Below, piece by piece: positions 1-10,555 of a DNA stretch of 64,000 bases. Each line of letters begins with the position of its first letter. The first letter of the stretch is position 1. The notes beneath the pieces are model-generated. The model saw nothing but the letters and a program-made list of their open reading frames with translations. It did no database searches and was not told the DNA's origin. The position numbers were made by a program, and so were the translations under genes. The stretch lies in the NCBI RefSeq assembly GCF_030813115.1, contig NZ_JAUSTY010000008.1, positions 1 to 64,000 of the forward strand. The letters run 5' to 3'. The stretch comes from Bacillus horti (GTDB lineage: Bacteria; Bacillota; Bacilli; Caldalkalibacillales; JCM-10596).

Positions 1-35
1 GTCTCAAGCTATATTTGTCTGTATGTTTTAATTAT

Positions 36-88
36 ACAAAAAAGCACCCTACAGGTAGACTTTTTTATGTGTCTACTCTATAGGGTAC
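36..88 (-). terminator. Rho-independent terminator of the uvrB-uvrA-HD operon
   Basis: An imperfect inverted repeat pairs the arm at 44-60 with the arm at 71-88. Read on the minus strand it is followed by a run of six T residues, just downstream of the HD-domain gene stop. Confidence 0.8.
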
Positions 89-128
89 ATTTTAAATTGG
101 GCTAATACGACTTTTACTAATCTCTTAT

Positions 129-884
129 TTAAACCAAACCTAGTATTTCTAATTCAAAGCGCTTATAGAAGTCTACCATAAATTGATGGCGCTCCTCGGC
201 TAGCCTTTTCGCTGTGTGTGTATACAGCCGATCCTTAAGCTTAACTAGCTTTACTTGAAATTCTCCCGTTGGCGTATGTCCTTCCTCACCTGGTAAAAGC
301 TGAATCGACTGCTTAATGAGCCCAGAGTATGCGAAGGCTCGGCCTATACCAATCGCACCAATTGAATCTAGCTTATCACTATCAAATAAAATGCGCTCCT
401 CCAGCGTTGTTGGAGGATTATTTTTGCGGAAGCGGTGAGTCAAAATAGCTTGTTGAATCGCTTTAATCTGCTCAGCTTCCTCCTTAGCATCTAGCTGGGT
501 AAAGGCTGGCTCTGACTCAAGCCACTCAGCTGCCCACCGAGCACTAATTTCAGCGTGACATTCACCTGTCCGACGCTCCTCAGCTCGTCCAATATCGTGG
601 AGTAAGGCGGCATAACGCAGAATTTTCATATCTGCTTGCTCCTCCTGCCCAATCCGTTCAGCTACAAGCATAACTCTTACATTATGCGCCCAGTCATGAG
701 CGGGATCCTGCCCTGCAAAGCTTTGCTTTGTTCTAGCGACTAAGGCTGGAGAGAAATAGGCAAGCAGTTCCTCAAGACCAGATACTCCTTTAGCATGGGC
801 AAATGAACTATCCTTATCCAAACCGTCAATAGTCTGGTCTTCCTTCACACTCAAGGCTTCATTATTGCTTATGTCCTGACTCAT
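129..884 (-). CDS. HD-domain phosphohydrolase, YpgQ/YedJ-like
   Basis: A 251-residue cytoplasmic HD-superfamily metal-dependent phosphohydrolase. Visible metal ligands are His63/His67 (in DPAHDWAH), the His96-Asp97 pair (ALLHDIGR), and a later [15 protein letters not shown] block. That last block is typical of the YpgQ/YedJ branch, for which pyrophosphohydrolase activity on nucleotides has been reported. The first 30 or so residues are acidic, low in complexity and probably disordered. The start codon overlaps the uvrA stop in an ATGA arrangement, so it is probably translationally coupled and co-expressed with uvrBA. An AAGGAG lies about 12 bases upstream, inside uvrA. The link to excision repair is inferred from context only, and the substrate is not known. 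Confidence 0.85.
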   Translation of the reverse strand: MSQDISNNEALSVKEDQTIDGLDKDSSFAHAKGVSGLEELLAYFSPALVARTKQSFAGQDPAHDWAHNVRVMLVAERIGQEEQADMKILRYAALLHDIGRAEERRTGECHAEISARWAAEWLESEPAFTQLDAKEEAEQIKAIQQAILTHRFRKNNPPTTLEERILFDSDKLDSIGAIGIGRAFAYSGLIKQSIQLLPGEEGHTPTGEFQVKLVKLKDRLYTHTAKRLAEERHQFMVDFYKRFELEILGLV

Positions 885-3742
885 GATTTAACGGCTCTCC
901 TTTCCTCCATCCTCTTACGGTCTCTTTCAATGATCGGCTTGAGATATTCACCCGTATAAGACCCCTTCACCTCACTAACAGCTTCAGGTGTCCCAGACGC
1001 TACAATCTTCCCACCCTTATCTCCACCTTCAGGACCGAGATCAATAATGTAGTCTGCTGTCTTAATCACATCTAAATTATGCTCAATAACTAAAACAGAA
1101 TCACCGTTGTCTACCAAACGCTGCAGGACAACTAATAGCTTTTCTATATCAGCAATGTGTAATCCAGTTGTAGGCTCGTCTAAAATATACATCGTGCGTC
1201 CAGTGCTACGTCTATGTAGCTCTGAAGCAAGCTTGACTCTCTGTGCTTCTCCACCTGAAAGAGTAGTAGCAGGTTGTCCTAAGCGTATATAGCCTAGTCC
1301 TACATCGACTAACGTATCCATTTTACGTTTGATCTTCGGCAGGTTACGGAAAAATTCCGCCGCATCCTCTACCGTCAGATTTAGAATATCGGAAATCGTC
1401 TTTCCTTTATATTTCACTTCAAGAGTTTCTCGGTTATACCTTTTCCCCTTACATATTTCACAAGGGACATAAACATCAGGCAGGAAGTGCATCTCAATCT
1501 TAATAATCCCATCTCCACTACATGCCTCACAGCGTCCACCTTTTACATTAAAGCTAAAGCGCCCCTTCTTATACCCTCTGACCTTCGCCTCATTCGTTGA
1601 AGCAAATACGTCGCGGATGTCGTCAAAAACACCTGTGTACGTAGCTGGATTGGAGCGTGGCGTCCTACCTATTGGTGATTGATCTATATTTACAACCTTG
1701 TCTAATTGCTCCATCCCTATAATCTGTTTGTGCTGACCAGGCTTGGCCTTGGATTTATACAATTCCTTCATGAGAGATTTGAGTAAGATCTCATTAATTA
1801 ATGTACTTTTTCCTGAGCCTGATACACCTGTCACACATGAGAACACACCTAAAGGAAGCTTTACACTTACGTTCTTCAGATTATTCTCCTTGGCTCCCTT
1901 GACCTCAACCCATTTTCCATTCGTCTTACGGCGTTCAGCAGGGAGTGGGATATATTTCTTACCACTAAGATATTGACCTGTTAAAGAGGATTCTTGCTGC
2001 ATTAACTCCTTTGGTGTGCCTTCAGCAATAATATTACCCCCGTGCACTCCAGCTCCGGGTCCAATATCAATAATATAATCAGCAGCTAGCATCGTATCCT
2101 CATCATGCTCAACCACTATTAGCGTGTTACCTAAATTCCGCATATGCTCTAGGGTCTGAATAAGTCTGGTATTATCTCTCTGATGTAAGCCAATGGATGG
2201 TTCGTCCAGGATATATAGAACACCCATCAGCTTTGACCCTATTTGCGTAGCCAAACGGATACGCTGTGCTTCTCCACCGCTGAGTGTACCGGCTGCCCGA
2301 TTGAGGGTAAGATAATCTAACCCTACGTTATTCAAAAAGCCTAATCGCTCTTCAATTTCACGCAGAATTAATTGGGCAATTTTCTTTTCCTTCTCCGTTA
2401 GGCTGATATCGGCAAAGAAGTTCTTCGCTTCACCAATGGATAGACGCGTCACGAAGTCTACATTCTTCTCATTGATTGTAACGGCTAGAATCTCCTTCTT
2501 CAATCTTGCACCCTTACAGGTCGGACAAGGCTTCTGACTCATATACGCTTCAAGCTGCTCACGAATAAAGTCGGAGGACGTTTCCTTATAGCGTCTTTCT
2601 ACATGATGAACTACGCCTTCAAATACAACTTGTCCCTCTCTAATTTGATTAAACTCATTCGTATATTTAAAATACAGCTTTTCACCCTTACTGCCATAAA
2701 GGATAACATCAACCTGCTCCTTACTTAGTTTTCCGACAGGCGTATCCTGATCAATGCTAAAATGCTGACATACCGCATTTACAAGCTGTTTGTAATAGTT
2801 TGATGTACTACTATCCCAAGGAGCAATAGCTCCTTCGTTAAGAGATTTCTTTTGATCAGGAATGACTAATTCAGGATCCACCTCAAGCTTATTTCCTAAT
2901 CCATCACAGGATGGACAAGCCCCAAAAGGACTGTTAAAGGAGAACATTCTAGGAGCTAGCTCATCGATGCTGAAGCCACATTCTGGACAAGCTAAATTTG
3001 AGCTAAATAGCAGCTCTCCGTCTCCCATTAAATCCACAATCACTTTTCCGTCTGAAATCTTCAAAGCTGTTTCAATCGAGTCAGCTAAGCGCGACTGAAT
3101 GCCTTCCTTAACCACAATTCGGTCTACGACAACCTCAATCGTATGCTTTTTATTTTTCTCTAGTTTAATTTCCTCAGATAAATCTCGTACTTCCCCATCA
3201 ACACGTACACGAACAAAGCCTTGTTTTTGGATATCCTCTAGAAGCTTAACATGCTCACCCTTACGCCCTTGAATCACTGGAGCAAGAATTTGCATCTTCG
3301 TACGCTCTGGATACTCAACAATTCGATCCACCATTTGCTCAACCGTTTGAGAGGTAATTTCAATGCCATGCTCTGGACAGTGCGGACGGCCGATTCTAGC
3401 AAATAAGAGACGTAGATAATCGTAGATTTCGGTCACTGTTCCAACGGTTGAACGTGGATTTCTACTTGTTGTTTTTTGATCAATAGAAATCGCTGGTGAA
3501 AGACCCTCAATAGAATCTACATCAGGTTTATCCATCTGCCCTAGAAACTGTCTTGCATACGCTGATAAAGACTCCACATACCTTCGTTGTCCCTCCGCAT
3601 AAATCGTATCAAACGCTAGGGAGGATTTCCCTGATCCAGATAGTCCAGTTAAAACGACAAACTTATCTCTCGGAATGGTTACGTCAATGTTCTTTAAATT
3701 ATGAGCTCTAGCCCCTTTTATGACGATGTTCTCTCTACTCAT
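881..3742 (-). CDS. uvrA: Excinuclease ABC subunit A (UvrA)
   Basis: The ATP-dependent damage-recognition subunit of nucleotide excision repair; it acts with UvrB on the chromosome. The protein has two ABC ATPase halves: the first Walker A is GLSGSGKSS near residue 35, and the second is GVSGSGKST. Both signatures ([12 protein letters not shown] and [12 protein letters not shown]) are present. The zinc-finger cysteines are seen as CPECG...CPSC and CEAC...CEIC. The length of about 953 residues is normal. I start at the ATG at 3742, because AAGGTG lies six bases upstream. The in-frame GTG at 3751 lies inside that ribosome site. It follows uvrB on the same strand, and its stop overlaps the HD gene. 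Confidence 0.98.
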   Translation of the reverse strand: MSRENIVIKGARAHNLKNIDVTIPRDKFVVLTGLSGSGKSSLAFDTIYAEGQRRYVESLSAYARQFLGQMDKPDVDSIEGLSPAISIDQKTTSRNPRSTVGTVTEIYDYLRLLFARIGRPHCPEHGIEITSQTVEQMVDRIVEYPERTKMQILAPVIQGRKGEHVKLLEDIQKQGFVRVRVDGEVRDLSEEIKLEKNKKHTIEVVVDRIVVKEGIQSRLADSIETALKISDGKVIVDLMGDGELLFSSNLACPECGFSIDELAPRMFSFNSPFGACPSCDGLGNKLEVDPELVIPDQKKSLNEGAIAPWDSSTSNYYKQLVNAVCQHFSIDQDTPVGKLSKEQVDVILYGSKGEKLYFKYTNEFNQIREGQVVFEGVVHHVERRYKETSSDFIREQLEAYMSQKPCPTCKGARLKKEILAVTINEKNVDFVTRLSIGEAKNFFADISLTEKEKKIAQLILREIEERLGFLNNVGLDYLTLNRAAGTLSGGEAQRIRLATQIGSKLMGVLYILDEPSIGLHQRDNTRLIQTLEHMRNLGNTLIVVEHDEDTMLAADYIIDIGPGAGVHGGNIIAEGTPKELMQQESSLTGQYLSGKKYIPLPAERRKTNGKWVEVKGAKENNLKNVSVKLPLGVFSCVTGVSGSGKSTLINEILLKSLMKELYKSKAKPGQHKQIIGMEQLDKVVNIDQSPIGRTPRSNPATYTGVFDDIRDVFASTNEAKVRGYKKGRFSFNVKGGRCEACSGDGIIKIEMHFLPDVYVPCEICKGKRYNRETLEVKYKGKTISDILNLTVEDAAEFFRNLPKIKRKMDTLVDVGLGYIRLGQPATTLSGGEAQRVKLASELHRRSTGRTMYILDEPTTGLHIADIEKLLVVLQRLVDNGDSVLVIEHNLDVIKTADYIIDLGPEGGDKGGKIVASGTPEAVSEVKGSYTGEYLKPIIERDRKRMEERRAVKS

Positions 3743-3816
3743 ATCCTTCACCTTCTCGTTATCATTCTATCGCTAATCCTATGCTACATCATATTCCCTA
3801 TTAAGAATTGTTCAGT

Positions 3817-5799
3817 CTAATCCTCAGCCTTCAGCTCAAGCACCAAATCCCTTAGCTCAGCAGCTCTTTCAAATTGAAGCTGTCTTGCCGCTTCCTTCAT
3901 TTCTTTCTCCATCCGCGCTATCATCGCTTGCTTGTCCTTCTTCGACATCTTCGTTAACGGTGCAGCAGCATCGTATCCCGCTGTATCCTCCGCTACCTTA
4001 GTCGCTTCAATAACATCAAAGACAGCTTTAACAATCGTCTTAGGAGTAATTCCGTGCTGCTCATTATGGGCCATTTGCTTCTCTCTTCTTCTTGCCGTTT
4101 CATCTAAAGCAATCTGCATAGAGTTTGTAATCCTATCACCATACATAATCACATGACCATTCGAATTACGCGCTGCCCTTCCGATTGTTTGAATCAAGGA
4201 ACGCTCAGACCGTAGAAATCCTTCTTTATCTGCATCTAGAATAGCCACTAAGGACACCTCAGGAATATCAAGACCTTCTCTTAGCAGGTTAATTCCAATT
4301 AACACATCAAAAACACCAAGTCGTAATTCGCGGATAATATGCAACCGCTCCAGAGTTTTAATTTCTGAATGTAAATAGCGTACCTTAATACCTATTTCCT
4401 TTAAGTAATCCGTTAAGTCCTCTGACATCTTTTTCGTCAATGTTGTTACCAATACACGTTCCTTTTTCGCTATCCGATCTTGAATCTCACCCAACAAGTC
4501 ATCAATCTGTCCCTGTATCGGACGCACGTCAATTGTTGGATCTAGCAGTCCCGTTGGTCTGATAATTTGTTCAATAACCTCTGGGGCATGCTCAAGCTCG
4601 TAAGGACCTGGAGTAGCTGAGACGTATAACACATTTTTAATATGCTGCTCAAACTCTTCAAAACGAAGAGGGCGATTATCCTTAGCGGATGGTAAACGGA
4701 AGCCGTGGTCAACCAAAACCTGCTTCCTAGCCTGGTCTCCATTATACATCGCCCTAATCTGCGGAACAGATACGTGGGACTCATCAATCACAATCAGCAT
4801 GTCATCCGGGAAGAAATCCATCAGTGTATACGGTGAAGCTCCAGCTTCACGAAGAGTCAAATGTCTAGAATAATTTTCAATCCCCGAACAAAAACCCATC
4901 TCCTGCATCATTTCTAAATCGTAGCGCGTCCGTTGCTCTAAGCGCTGGGCCTCTAGTAGCTTACCTTGTTCATGGAATTCAGCAAGACGTTCTTCCAATT
5001 CAGCCTCGATGTTCACCATCGCCTTCTTCATCTTTTCTTCCCGTGTCACGAAGTGGGAGGCTGGGTAAATCATCACATGATTGCGTTCACCAAGAATCTC
5101 TCCCGTAACGACCTGGATCTCCGTAATCCGATCAATTTCATCACCAAAAAACTCAACACGAATAGCCTGCTCATCTCGTGAAGCAGGAAAGATCTCTAGC
5201 ACATCACCTCGAACCCTGAACGTTCCACGGTGAAAGTTGATATCATTGCGTTCATATTGAATATCAACTAATTTACGCAGGACATCATCACGACTGCGCT
5301 CCATTCCCTGTCTGATGGAAAGAACCAATTCACTATACTCCTCTGGAGAACCTAACCCATAAATACAGGAAACCGAAGCCACAATGATCACATCATTGCG
5401 TTCAAACAAAGCACTCGTCGCCGAGTGACGTAGCTTATCTATTTCATCATTAATACTTGAATCCTTTTCAATATACGTATCGGAGTGAGGGATGTACGCT
5501 TCTGGCTGATAGTAATCATAATAACTAACAAAATATTCGACCGAGTTATTCGGAAACAGCTCTTTAAACTCACTATACAGCTGTGCAGCCAGTGTTTTAT
5601 TGTGAGCAATCACCAACGTTGGACGATTGACTTTAGCTATCGTTTGAGCAATCGTAAACGTTTTCCCTGTCCCTGTTGCTCCAAGTAATGTTTGATGCTT
5701 CTTTCCCTCTTCCAAGCCTTGGACAAGCTTGGCTATAGCAGATGGCTGATCCCCCTGTGGTTCATAGGGTGAAACAAGCTCAAATTTACGATCTAGCAT
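3817..5799 (-). CDS. uvrB: Excinuclease ABC subunit B (UvrB)
   Basis: The damage-verification helicase-like subunit of nucleotide excision repair; it receives DNA from UvrA and recruits UvrC. The 660-residue protein shows Walker A GATGTGKT near residue 41, the tyrosine-rich beta-hairpin [12 protein letters not shown], the helicase motifs ([24 protein letters not shown]), and a C-terminal UVR coiled-coil ([14 protein letters not shown]) that contacts UvrC. The start ATG at 5799 has GAGGTG ten bases upstream. It is first in the operon uvrB-uvrA-HD, preceded by candidate LexA boxes. Confidence 0.98.
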   Translation of the reverse strand: MLDRKFELVSPYEPQGDQPSAIAKLVQGLEEGKKHQTLLGATGTGKTFTIAQTIAKVNRPTLVIAHNKTLAAQLYSEFKELFPNNSVEYFVSYYDYYQPEAYIPHSDTYIEKDSSINDEIDKLRHSATSALFERNDVIIVASVSCIYGLGSPEEYSELVLSIRQGMERSRDDVLRKLVDIQYERNDINFHRGTFRVRGDVLEIFPASRDEQAIRVEFFGDEIDRITEIQVVTGEILGERNHVMIYPASHFVTREEKMKKAMVNIEAELEERLAEFHEQGKLLEAQRLEQRTRYDLEMMQEMGFCSGIENYSRHLTLREAGASPYTLMDFFPDDMLIVIDESHVSVPQIRAMYNGDQARKQVLVDHGFRLPSAKDNRPLRFEEFEQHIKNVLYVSATPGPYELEHAPEVIEQIIRPTGLLDPTIDVRPIQGQIDDLLGEIQDRIAKKERVLVTTLTKKMSEDLTDYLKEIGIKVRYLHSEIKTLERLHIIRELRLGVFDVLIGINLLREGLDIPEVSLVAILDADKEGFLRSERSLIQTIGRAARNSNGHVIMYGDRITNSMQIALDETARRREKQMAHNEQHGITPKTIVKAVFDVIEATKVAEDTAGYDAAAPLTKMSKKDKQAMIARMEKEMKEAARQLQFERAAELRDLVLELKAED

Positions 5800-5852
5800 A
5801 CGATCTATTCACCTCATTTTTAAGCCTCCACCTCATTTAAAAAAGTGGATAG

Positions 5853-5928
5853 CGAACTTTTGCTCCCATAATAATGATTATAGCACAAAAGTCTGTGAAA
5901 TAGACAACAGAAATCGAATATATGTTCT
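5853..5928 (-). promoter_or_regulatory. uvrB promoter with candidate LexA (SOS) boxes
   Basis: On the minus strand a TATAAT lies at 5877-5882. The sequence at 5915-5928, CGAATATATGTTCT, matches the Bacillus LexA consensus CGAACRNRYGTTYG at 12 of 14 positions. A weaker half-conserved site, CGAACTTTTGCTCC, lies at 5853-5866 downstream of the -10. No good -35 is visible. uvrBA is SOS-regulated in related bacteria, so the assignment is plausible but not proven. Confidence 0.5.
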
Positions 5929-5944
5929 TTTTGACTGATTTAGC

Positions 5945-6883
5945 TTAAGCTTCCTGATCTAACTCATTATAAAATTGAATGCTTTTTTTCTTCCAATTGA
6001 AATACAAATATAGGATTTTTAAATTCTTTGTAAAAGAGTGTTTTTCACAATTATCAAACCTTGAATATTGATACTTCATTTGTGTACTACCACAGATCCT
6101 ACAGATATATTCTCCTGATTCCGGAACATAATCATACACTGTAAACATTTTTTTCTTTTTTCCACGAATTTTTGTTATAAAATCAACTAAGTTGCCGATT
6201 ATAGCTCCAATTCCTGATAATGTAGTAATTATAATGATAATCATAAAAATTACAAAAAACGTGTTGATAATAGAATTTTCAAAAAAAACTAGCTCAGGTG
6301 TAATATCAGCTATTATTAACCGGGCTATGAGGAACAGATAGAAACTTATAGTTATTAAATAACAAATTAATACTATTTTATCTAGAGTACTTACCAGTAA
6401 AGTTTTGTTTAGTTTTTTAGTATACCTATTAAAACTCTTTTCATGGTAGCCTTTTAATTCCTTAAATTCTCTTTTTAGTGAATCGTATATTTTTCTTCTT
6501 AGGTTATCCCTCTCTATTTTTGAAGTGTTAAATGGCTTTTGTAATTTATCCAAGTCTTCTATTCTCCGAAGTGACGAAATATCCTCAAATAGTTCATCAG
6601 ATAAGAGATAACCATACTTCTCTACTAAAATTTGGATGCTATCATCAATGAGAACTTGTTTTTTAATGTTGATTTTAATTTTATTTAATAGAGGAGAATA
6701 GATTTTTTCAAGTTTATCAATGACTAAATTTTGATAACTCGTAATCTCATGATATTTATGCTTCGACAATGACAGGTATAAATTAGTCAACAAAGTAACT
6801 ACAGCAATGCTTCCCCCAATAACTGCAGATAATATAATTGGTGTTCCAATAAGCTCCAAGCATTCACTCTCCCCTTTTTTCAT
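5945..6883 (-). CDS. Unknown membrane protein with a zinc-ribbon-like tail
   Basis: I do not recognise this 312-residue protein. It has a hydrophobic segment near residues 12-35, a charged and probably helical middle (about 40-155), and two further membrane segments (about 160-190 and 205-235). A basic cytoplasmic tail follows, with a CRICG pair and a later Cys/His pair (NCEKH) that could bind metal. The gene is clearly more AT-rich than its neighbours, has no operon partner, and sits directly between uvrB and the DUF817 gene, which suggests lateral acquisition. The ATG at 6883 has no ribosome site. A TTG at 6859 (residue 9) has AAAGGGGAG nine bases upstream and may be the true start. Function unknown. 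Confidence 0.7.
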   Translation of the reverse strand: MKKGESECLELIGTPIILSAVIGGSIAVVTLLTNLYLSLSKHKYHEITSYQNLVIDKLEKIYSPLLNKIKINIKKQVLIDDSIQILVEKYGYLLSDELFEDISSLRRIEDLDKLQKPFNTSKIERDNLRRKIYDSLKREFKELKGYHEKSFNRYTKKLNKTLLVSTLDKIVLICYLITISFYLFLIARLIIADITPELVFFENSIINTFFVIFMIIIIITTLSGIGAIIGNLVDFITKIRGKKKKMFTVYDYVPESGEYICRICGSTQMKYQYSRFDNCEKHSFTKNLKILYLYFNWKKKSIQFYNELDQEA

Positions 6884-6943
6884 GCTAGTTTTTTATAAAT
6901 TGATTAATCTTTCCTTATAATTCCTACATTTGCTTACATTGTT

Positions 6944-7786
6944 TTAGACCATAGTTCCTTTCCCTTTTATATGCTTTAACTGAGCCACAATGATAAAGCT
7001 AACGATGACAAGTAAAAACCAAGAGCTAAATTTACCGAGATGAACTAGACTCCAGCCATTCTGCTGATTCGGGTATGTCCACGCCCCTAAAAAAGTAGCT
7101 ATATTCTCAGCAAGCCAAATGAAGAACCCAATAAGGACGAAGGAAGCGGCAAGAGGCATACGATAACGATGACCATTTACTTCAAAGTGAACCATTGTTC
7201 TGAAAAATACAATGAATATAGCAGCCGTGAGATACCAACGGATATCAACTATAAAATGGTGAGTGAAAAAATTAAGATAAATAGCTGCTCCTAGTGGAAC
7301 GGTAAAGTAGGAAGGAGGCCATTTTACAATATTTAACCTTAATCTTCTCCATGCCTGACACATGTAACTAGCCACACTAGCGTACATAAAGCCACTATAT
7401 AGAGGGACTCCAAATACTTTGCTCCATCCCTCTTCTGGATAGCTCCAAGACCCCATTTGCACCTTATAGATTTCTAAAGTAAGACCAATTAGATGAAAGA
7501 CTGTAATCACCTTCAGTTCATCTCTAGTCTCTAAACGTGCCCTTACCATGACAATCTGCATAAGTAAGCAGCTTAAGAGCAAGAAGTCATAGCGATGTAG
7601 AAAGGGAATATCTATAACCTTAGAAAGACCTAGCATCCCAAAAATAAACACAGGAAAAATACAAGCAAGAGCTTGCTGTACTCCAAAATGATAGATATCA
7701 GCGATCATTCTGTATAGCTTTTGTTTTATTTGCTTTTTTTGAGGCTTTGTTTGCTTTGTTTGTTTTATTTCATTCATTGGCTTCAT
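6944..7786 (-). CDS. DUF817 family integral membrane protein (YoaT-like)
   Basis: A 280-residue protein with about eight hydrophobic segments, matching the DUF817 family (B. subtilis YoaT). Recognisable family stretches are GSWSYPEEGWSKVFGVPLY, YASVASYMCQAW and LGAWTYPNQ. The family has no established biochemical function. The N-terminus is unusually rich in Lys, Gln and Thr (residues 5-24), coded by a repetitive stretch. The gene starts two bases after the stop of the MalT-like regulator and is almost certainly co-transcribed and coupled with it. It may be that regulator's target or partner, but this is inference. Confidence 0.85.
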   Translation of the reverse strand: MKPMNEIKQTKQTKPQKKQIKQKLYRMIADIYHFGVQQALACIFPVFIFGMLGLSKVIDIPFLHRYDFLLLSCLLMQIVMVRARLETRDELKVITVFHLIGLTLEIYKVQMGSWSYPEEGWSKVFGVPLYSGFMYASVASYMCQAWRRLRLNIVKWPPSYFTVPLGAAIYLNFFTHHFIVDIRWYLTAAIFIVFFRTMVHFEVNGHRYRMPLAASFVLIGFFIWLAENIATFLGAWTYPNQQNGWSLVHLGKFSSWFLLVIVSFIIVAQLKHIKGKGTMV

Positions 7787-7788
7787 TG

Positions 7789-10398
7789 TTATGGAGCTCT
7801 CATTTCTCTTAATTTAGCCATAGCCTGCGTTCGATTCGTGACCTGAAGCTTGGCAAAAATTTTGTGACAATAGCCCTTAACGGTTCCTTCACTAAGATCC
7901 AAGGAATAAGCAATTTCTTTATTTGTAAAGCCTTTATCAATAAGTGACAACACTTCCTCCTCTCTTGCTGTCAGTGGCTCTATAACATTTAGCTTATTAG
8001 AGATGCGGCTATCCGTCTCCACCATCATATGCTCCAAAAGGAATCTAGCGTAATTCAAGGACTTGTTTTCCTCTGGCGATACGTCCTTCTCTTTTTTTCG
8101 GACAACTTTGGTTAATAAGGGTGCCAATTCTTTTTCTTCATCTAAAAAAAGCCGTACATATCCCTCTGGCTCGGCTAACCTTAATGCCTGCTCTATATGA
8201 TACTGAGCTTGTATCTCATCCATTTCCAAATGATAACCTATCCCTAAGAGTAAAAAAGTCTCTATCTGGCTACCAAGGCGCTCTTCGCTTTCCGTCATTT
8301 CTTTTAGGCGTTCTAGCAACTTAAAAGCTTCCTTTGTTTCTCCCACTCTTAGATAAGCTCGAACTCTAATAAATTGCTCAAATTCTTTATGTGAAGTATG
8401 AACATCATGAATAGACATCGGAGATTTTTTCAACCATCTATAAACTTCCTTGCGGTTTCCTTCTCTGATCCAGATGAGAGCTTGTAACGCCTTCAATACA
8501 GTTATCCAATGAGATAAATGGGAAGATTCCGTAAACTCACTCGTAATGTGATGTTCAAGCTCTCCTACTATTTTAAACGCTTTATTTATATGACCTTGAG
8601 CTATCTGATACCTAACGTAAGTAATATACGTAGGGACTAGAATGCCTATGTTTTGATACTTCTTCCCTAGCTCTATACCTCGTAGGACGAAATATTCTGT
8701 TTGCTCCATATCATTGAACTCATACAGCAGCTCGCTCATAATCACAGATCCATATCCCGTAATAGCTAAGCCTCTGTTCCAAAATAGCTTCCTTAGTTCA
8801 GGGTAGACCTCTTTTACTTTTGTTAGAGCACCTTTAAAGCCTAACACTCCTCTTATGGGTGTGGCTTCATATGTATTTAATTCAAGTCCTACCTCAAAAA
8901 AACGGCTCACCTTATCCTGCTTTTGTCCTGAAGAGGAAAATAATTCTATAACAGTCTGATGTTCACCTTTGACAAGACTTATATAGCCACTGATAGCATC
9001 AACCTCAGCTAAAAGCTCATTTTTAGATTGTATAGATAGGGAGGCTTCACTACTAATCTTTTCTTGTTGGAGCTGTAAAAGCGCTCCAGCTTTATCTAAC
9101 TGACCTGATACAGCTAAACAACAAGCTTTAATTAGGGACAGCATTGATCTTTGATTCACCCATCCAGGAGGAAAACGCTCTAGCCAACGTAGAAGGGTGT
9201 CCATTTCCGCCTTTTTTAGCAAATAAGGAGCTTCTTGATCTATGAATGTAGCGGCTAGCTCATAATCCTGTGCTTCAAAAGCATGCTCTATGGCTTCAAT
9301 AGAAAATCCGTTCTGAGCGTACCATTGGCTAGCTTGTCGGTGCAGTTCTTGAACCTCTTTTGGAAAAATTTTATATAGCTTTGATTGAAGCAAATCAGCA
9401 AAGAGATGATGGTAACGATACCAGGTCTGCTCATGATCAAGAGGGATAATAAATGCATTGTTCTTTTCTAGATGCTGGAGCATCACATGTCCATTTCCCT
9501 GTCCTGTGAGTGCATCACATAAGAAACCATTCATTCGTTTAAGCAAAGACGTTTTGACTAAAAATAACTGTACCTCATGAGGGTGCTGCTCTAGAACCTC
9601 TGCTTCTAAGTATTCACTGATATACCCCATATTCCCGCTTAAAGTAGAAATAAGAGAATTTGCCGGTTGGTAATCTCCGTTCATTGACAAAGCGGCTAAT
9701 TGAGCTCCTGCCGCCCAGCCTTCTGTAGATTTCTGCAGAAGCAGCACGTTTTCCAGAGAAAGGTTAAACTCTAGAACATCATTAAAGAAATGCTGCAATT
9801 CTTTTGCTGTAAATCTTAGATCTGTCATTCCTATTTCCGTTAGCTCATTTCTAACTCGCAGCTTATGCCGAGGAAAAATAGGCTCCTGACGAGTTGAGAG
9901 CATAATATGAAGCTGCTGTGGGAGGTGTTGAAGTAAAATAGACATCCCTTGATGGACAGCAGATGACGTAATCTCGTGAAAATCATCCAACACGATAACC
10001 ATCGGCTCTTTGATTTGTTCCAATTCTTCTAACAGGGTGTACATATATAATTCTGGATCACTATGGCCTGCTGATCGTAGAACAAGCAGTGTGTTTTGTC
10101 CGAAGCCTGCTTGATAGACGTTAAGCGCCGAAATAAAATATTCCCAGAACCGTACGGGATCGTTATCGTTTTTATCTAATGAAACCCAACCCGAGGGCGT
10201 GTTCGACTCTCTAATCCATTGGCTAAGCAGGGTAGACTTCCCAAAGCCAGCTGGAGCTAAAACGACCGTTAGCTTTTCTTTTGCAGCCGCCTGTAGCTTC
10301 TCATACAAAAAAGGCCTAGGTATCATTTTTGAACGTGATCCAGGTATGTGGAGTTTCGTCTTTAATATACGAGAGGAAAATAGATCCTTCTTTTCCAT
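7789..10398 (-). CDS. MalT-like large ATP-binding LuxR-family transcriptional regulator
   Basis: An 869-residue LAL/STAND-type activator. The N-terminal NTPase shows Walker A APAGFGKST at about residues 48-56 and Walker B MVIVLDDFHE near 138. The long middle is helical, consistent with MalT-type TPR-like sensor repeats. The C-terminus (about 805-865) is a LuxR helix-turn-helix with LTAREEEVLSLIDKGFTNKE and the recognition stretch LSEGTVKGYCHKIFAKL. Proteins of this class activate transcription when bound to ATP and an inducer; the inducer here cannot be read. The start ATG has AAGGTGA upstream. It is transcribed together with the DUF817 gene two bases downstream. Confidence 0.92.
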   Translation of the reverse strand: MEKKDLFSSRILKTKLHIPGSRSKMIPRPFLYEKLQAAAKEKLTVVLAPAGFGKSTLLSQWIRESNTPSGWVSLDKNDNDPVRFWEYFISALNVYQAGFGQNTLLVLRSAGHSDPELYMYTLLEELEQIKEPMVIVLDDFHEITSSAVHQGMSILLQHLPQQLHIMLSTRQEPIFPRHKLRVRNELTEIGMTDLRFTAKELQHFFNDVLEFNLSLENVLLLQKSTEGWAAGAQLAALSMNGDYQPANSLISTLSGNMGYISEYLEAEVLEQHPHEVQLFLVKTSLLKRMNGFLCDALTGQGNGHVMLQHLEKNNAFIIPLDHEQTWYRYHHLFADLLQSKLYKIFPKEVQELHRQASQWYAQNGFSIEAIEHAFEAQDYELAATFIDQEAPYLLKKAEMDTLLRWLERFPPGWVNQRSMLSLIKACCLAVSGQLDKAGALLQLQQEKISSEASLSIQSKNELLAEVDAISGYISLVKGEHQTVIELFSSSGQKQDKVSRFFEVGLELNTYEATPIRGVLGFKGALTKVKEVYPELRKLFWNRGLAITGYGSVIMSELLYEFNDMEQTEYFVLRGIELGKKYQNIGILVPTYITYVRYQIAQGHINKAFKIVGELEHHITSEFTESSHLSHWITVLKALQALIWIREGNRKEVYRWLKKSPMSIHDVHTSHKEFEQFIRVRAYLRVGETKEAFKLLERLKEMTESEERLGSQIETFLLLGIGYHLEMDEIQAQYHIEQALRLAEPEGYVRLFLDEEKELAPLLTKVVRKKEKDVSPEENKSLNYARFLLEHMMVETDSRISNKLNVIEPLTAREEEVLSLIDKGFTNKEIAYSLDLSEGTVKGYCHKIFAKLQVTNRTQAMAKLREMRAP

Positions 10399-10515
10399 TC
10401 ACTTCACCTTTTTACTGCCCTTGCTAGTCCTTATCTCTAGACCAAAGGGAGACGTATTTATATAGACTTATTATACTAAAACTTACCTTACTTAGCACTC
10501 TTATCTTCATACAGA

Positions 10516-10540
10516 AAACCCCAGCTCTATGACTGGGGTC
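10516..10540 (-). terminator. Terminator after the SLH-domain gene
   Basis: A GC-rich hairpin with arms 10518-10524 and 10533-10539 (ACCCCAG/CTGGGGT). On the minus strand it is followed by TTTTC, in the gap between the SLH gene stop and the MalT-like gene. Confidence 0.8.
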
Positions 10541-10555
10541 TTAACAGAACAGCTT

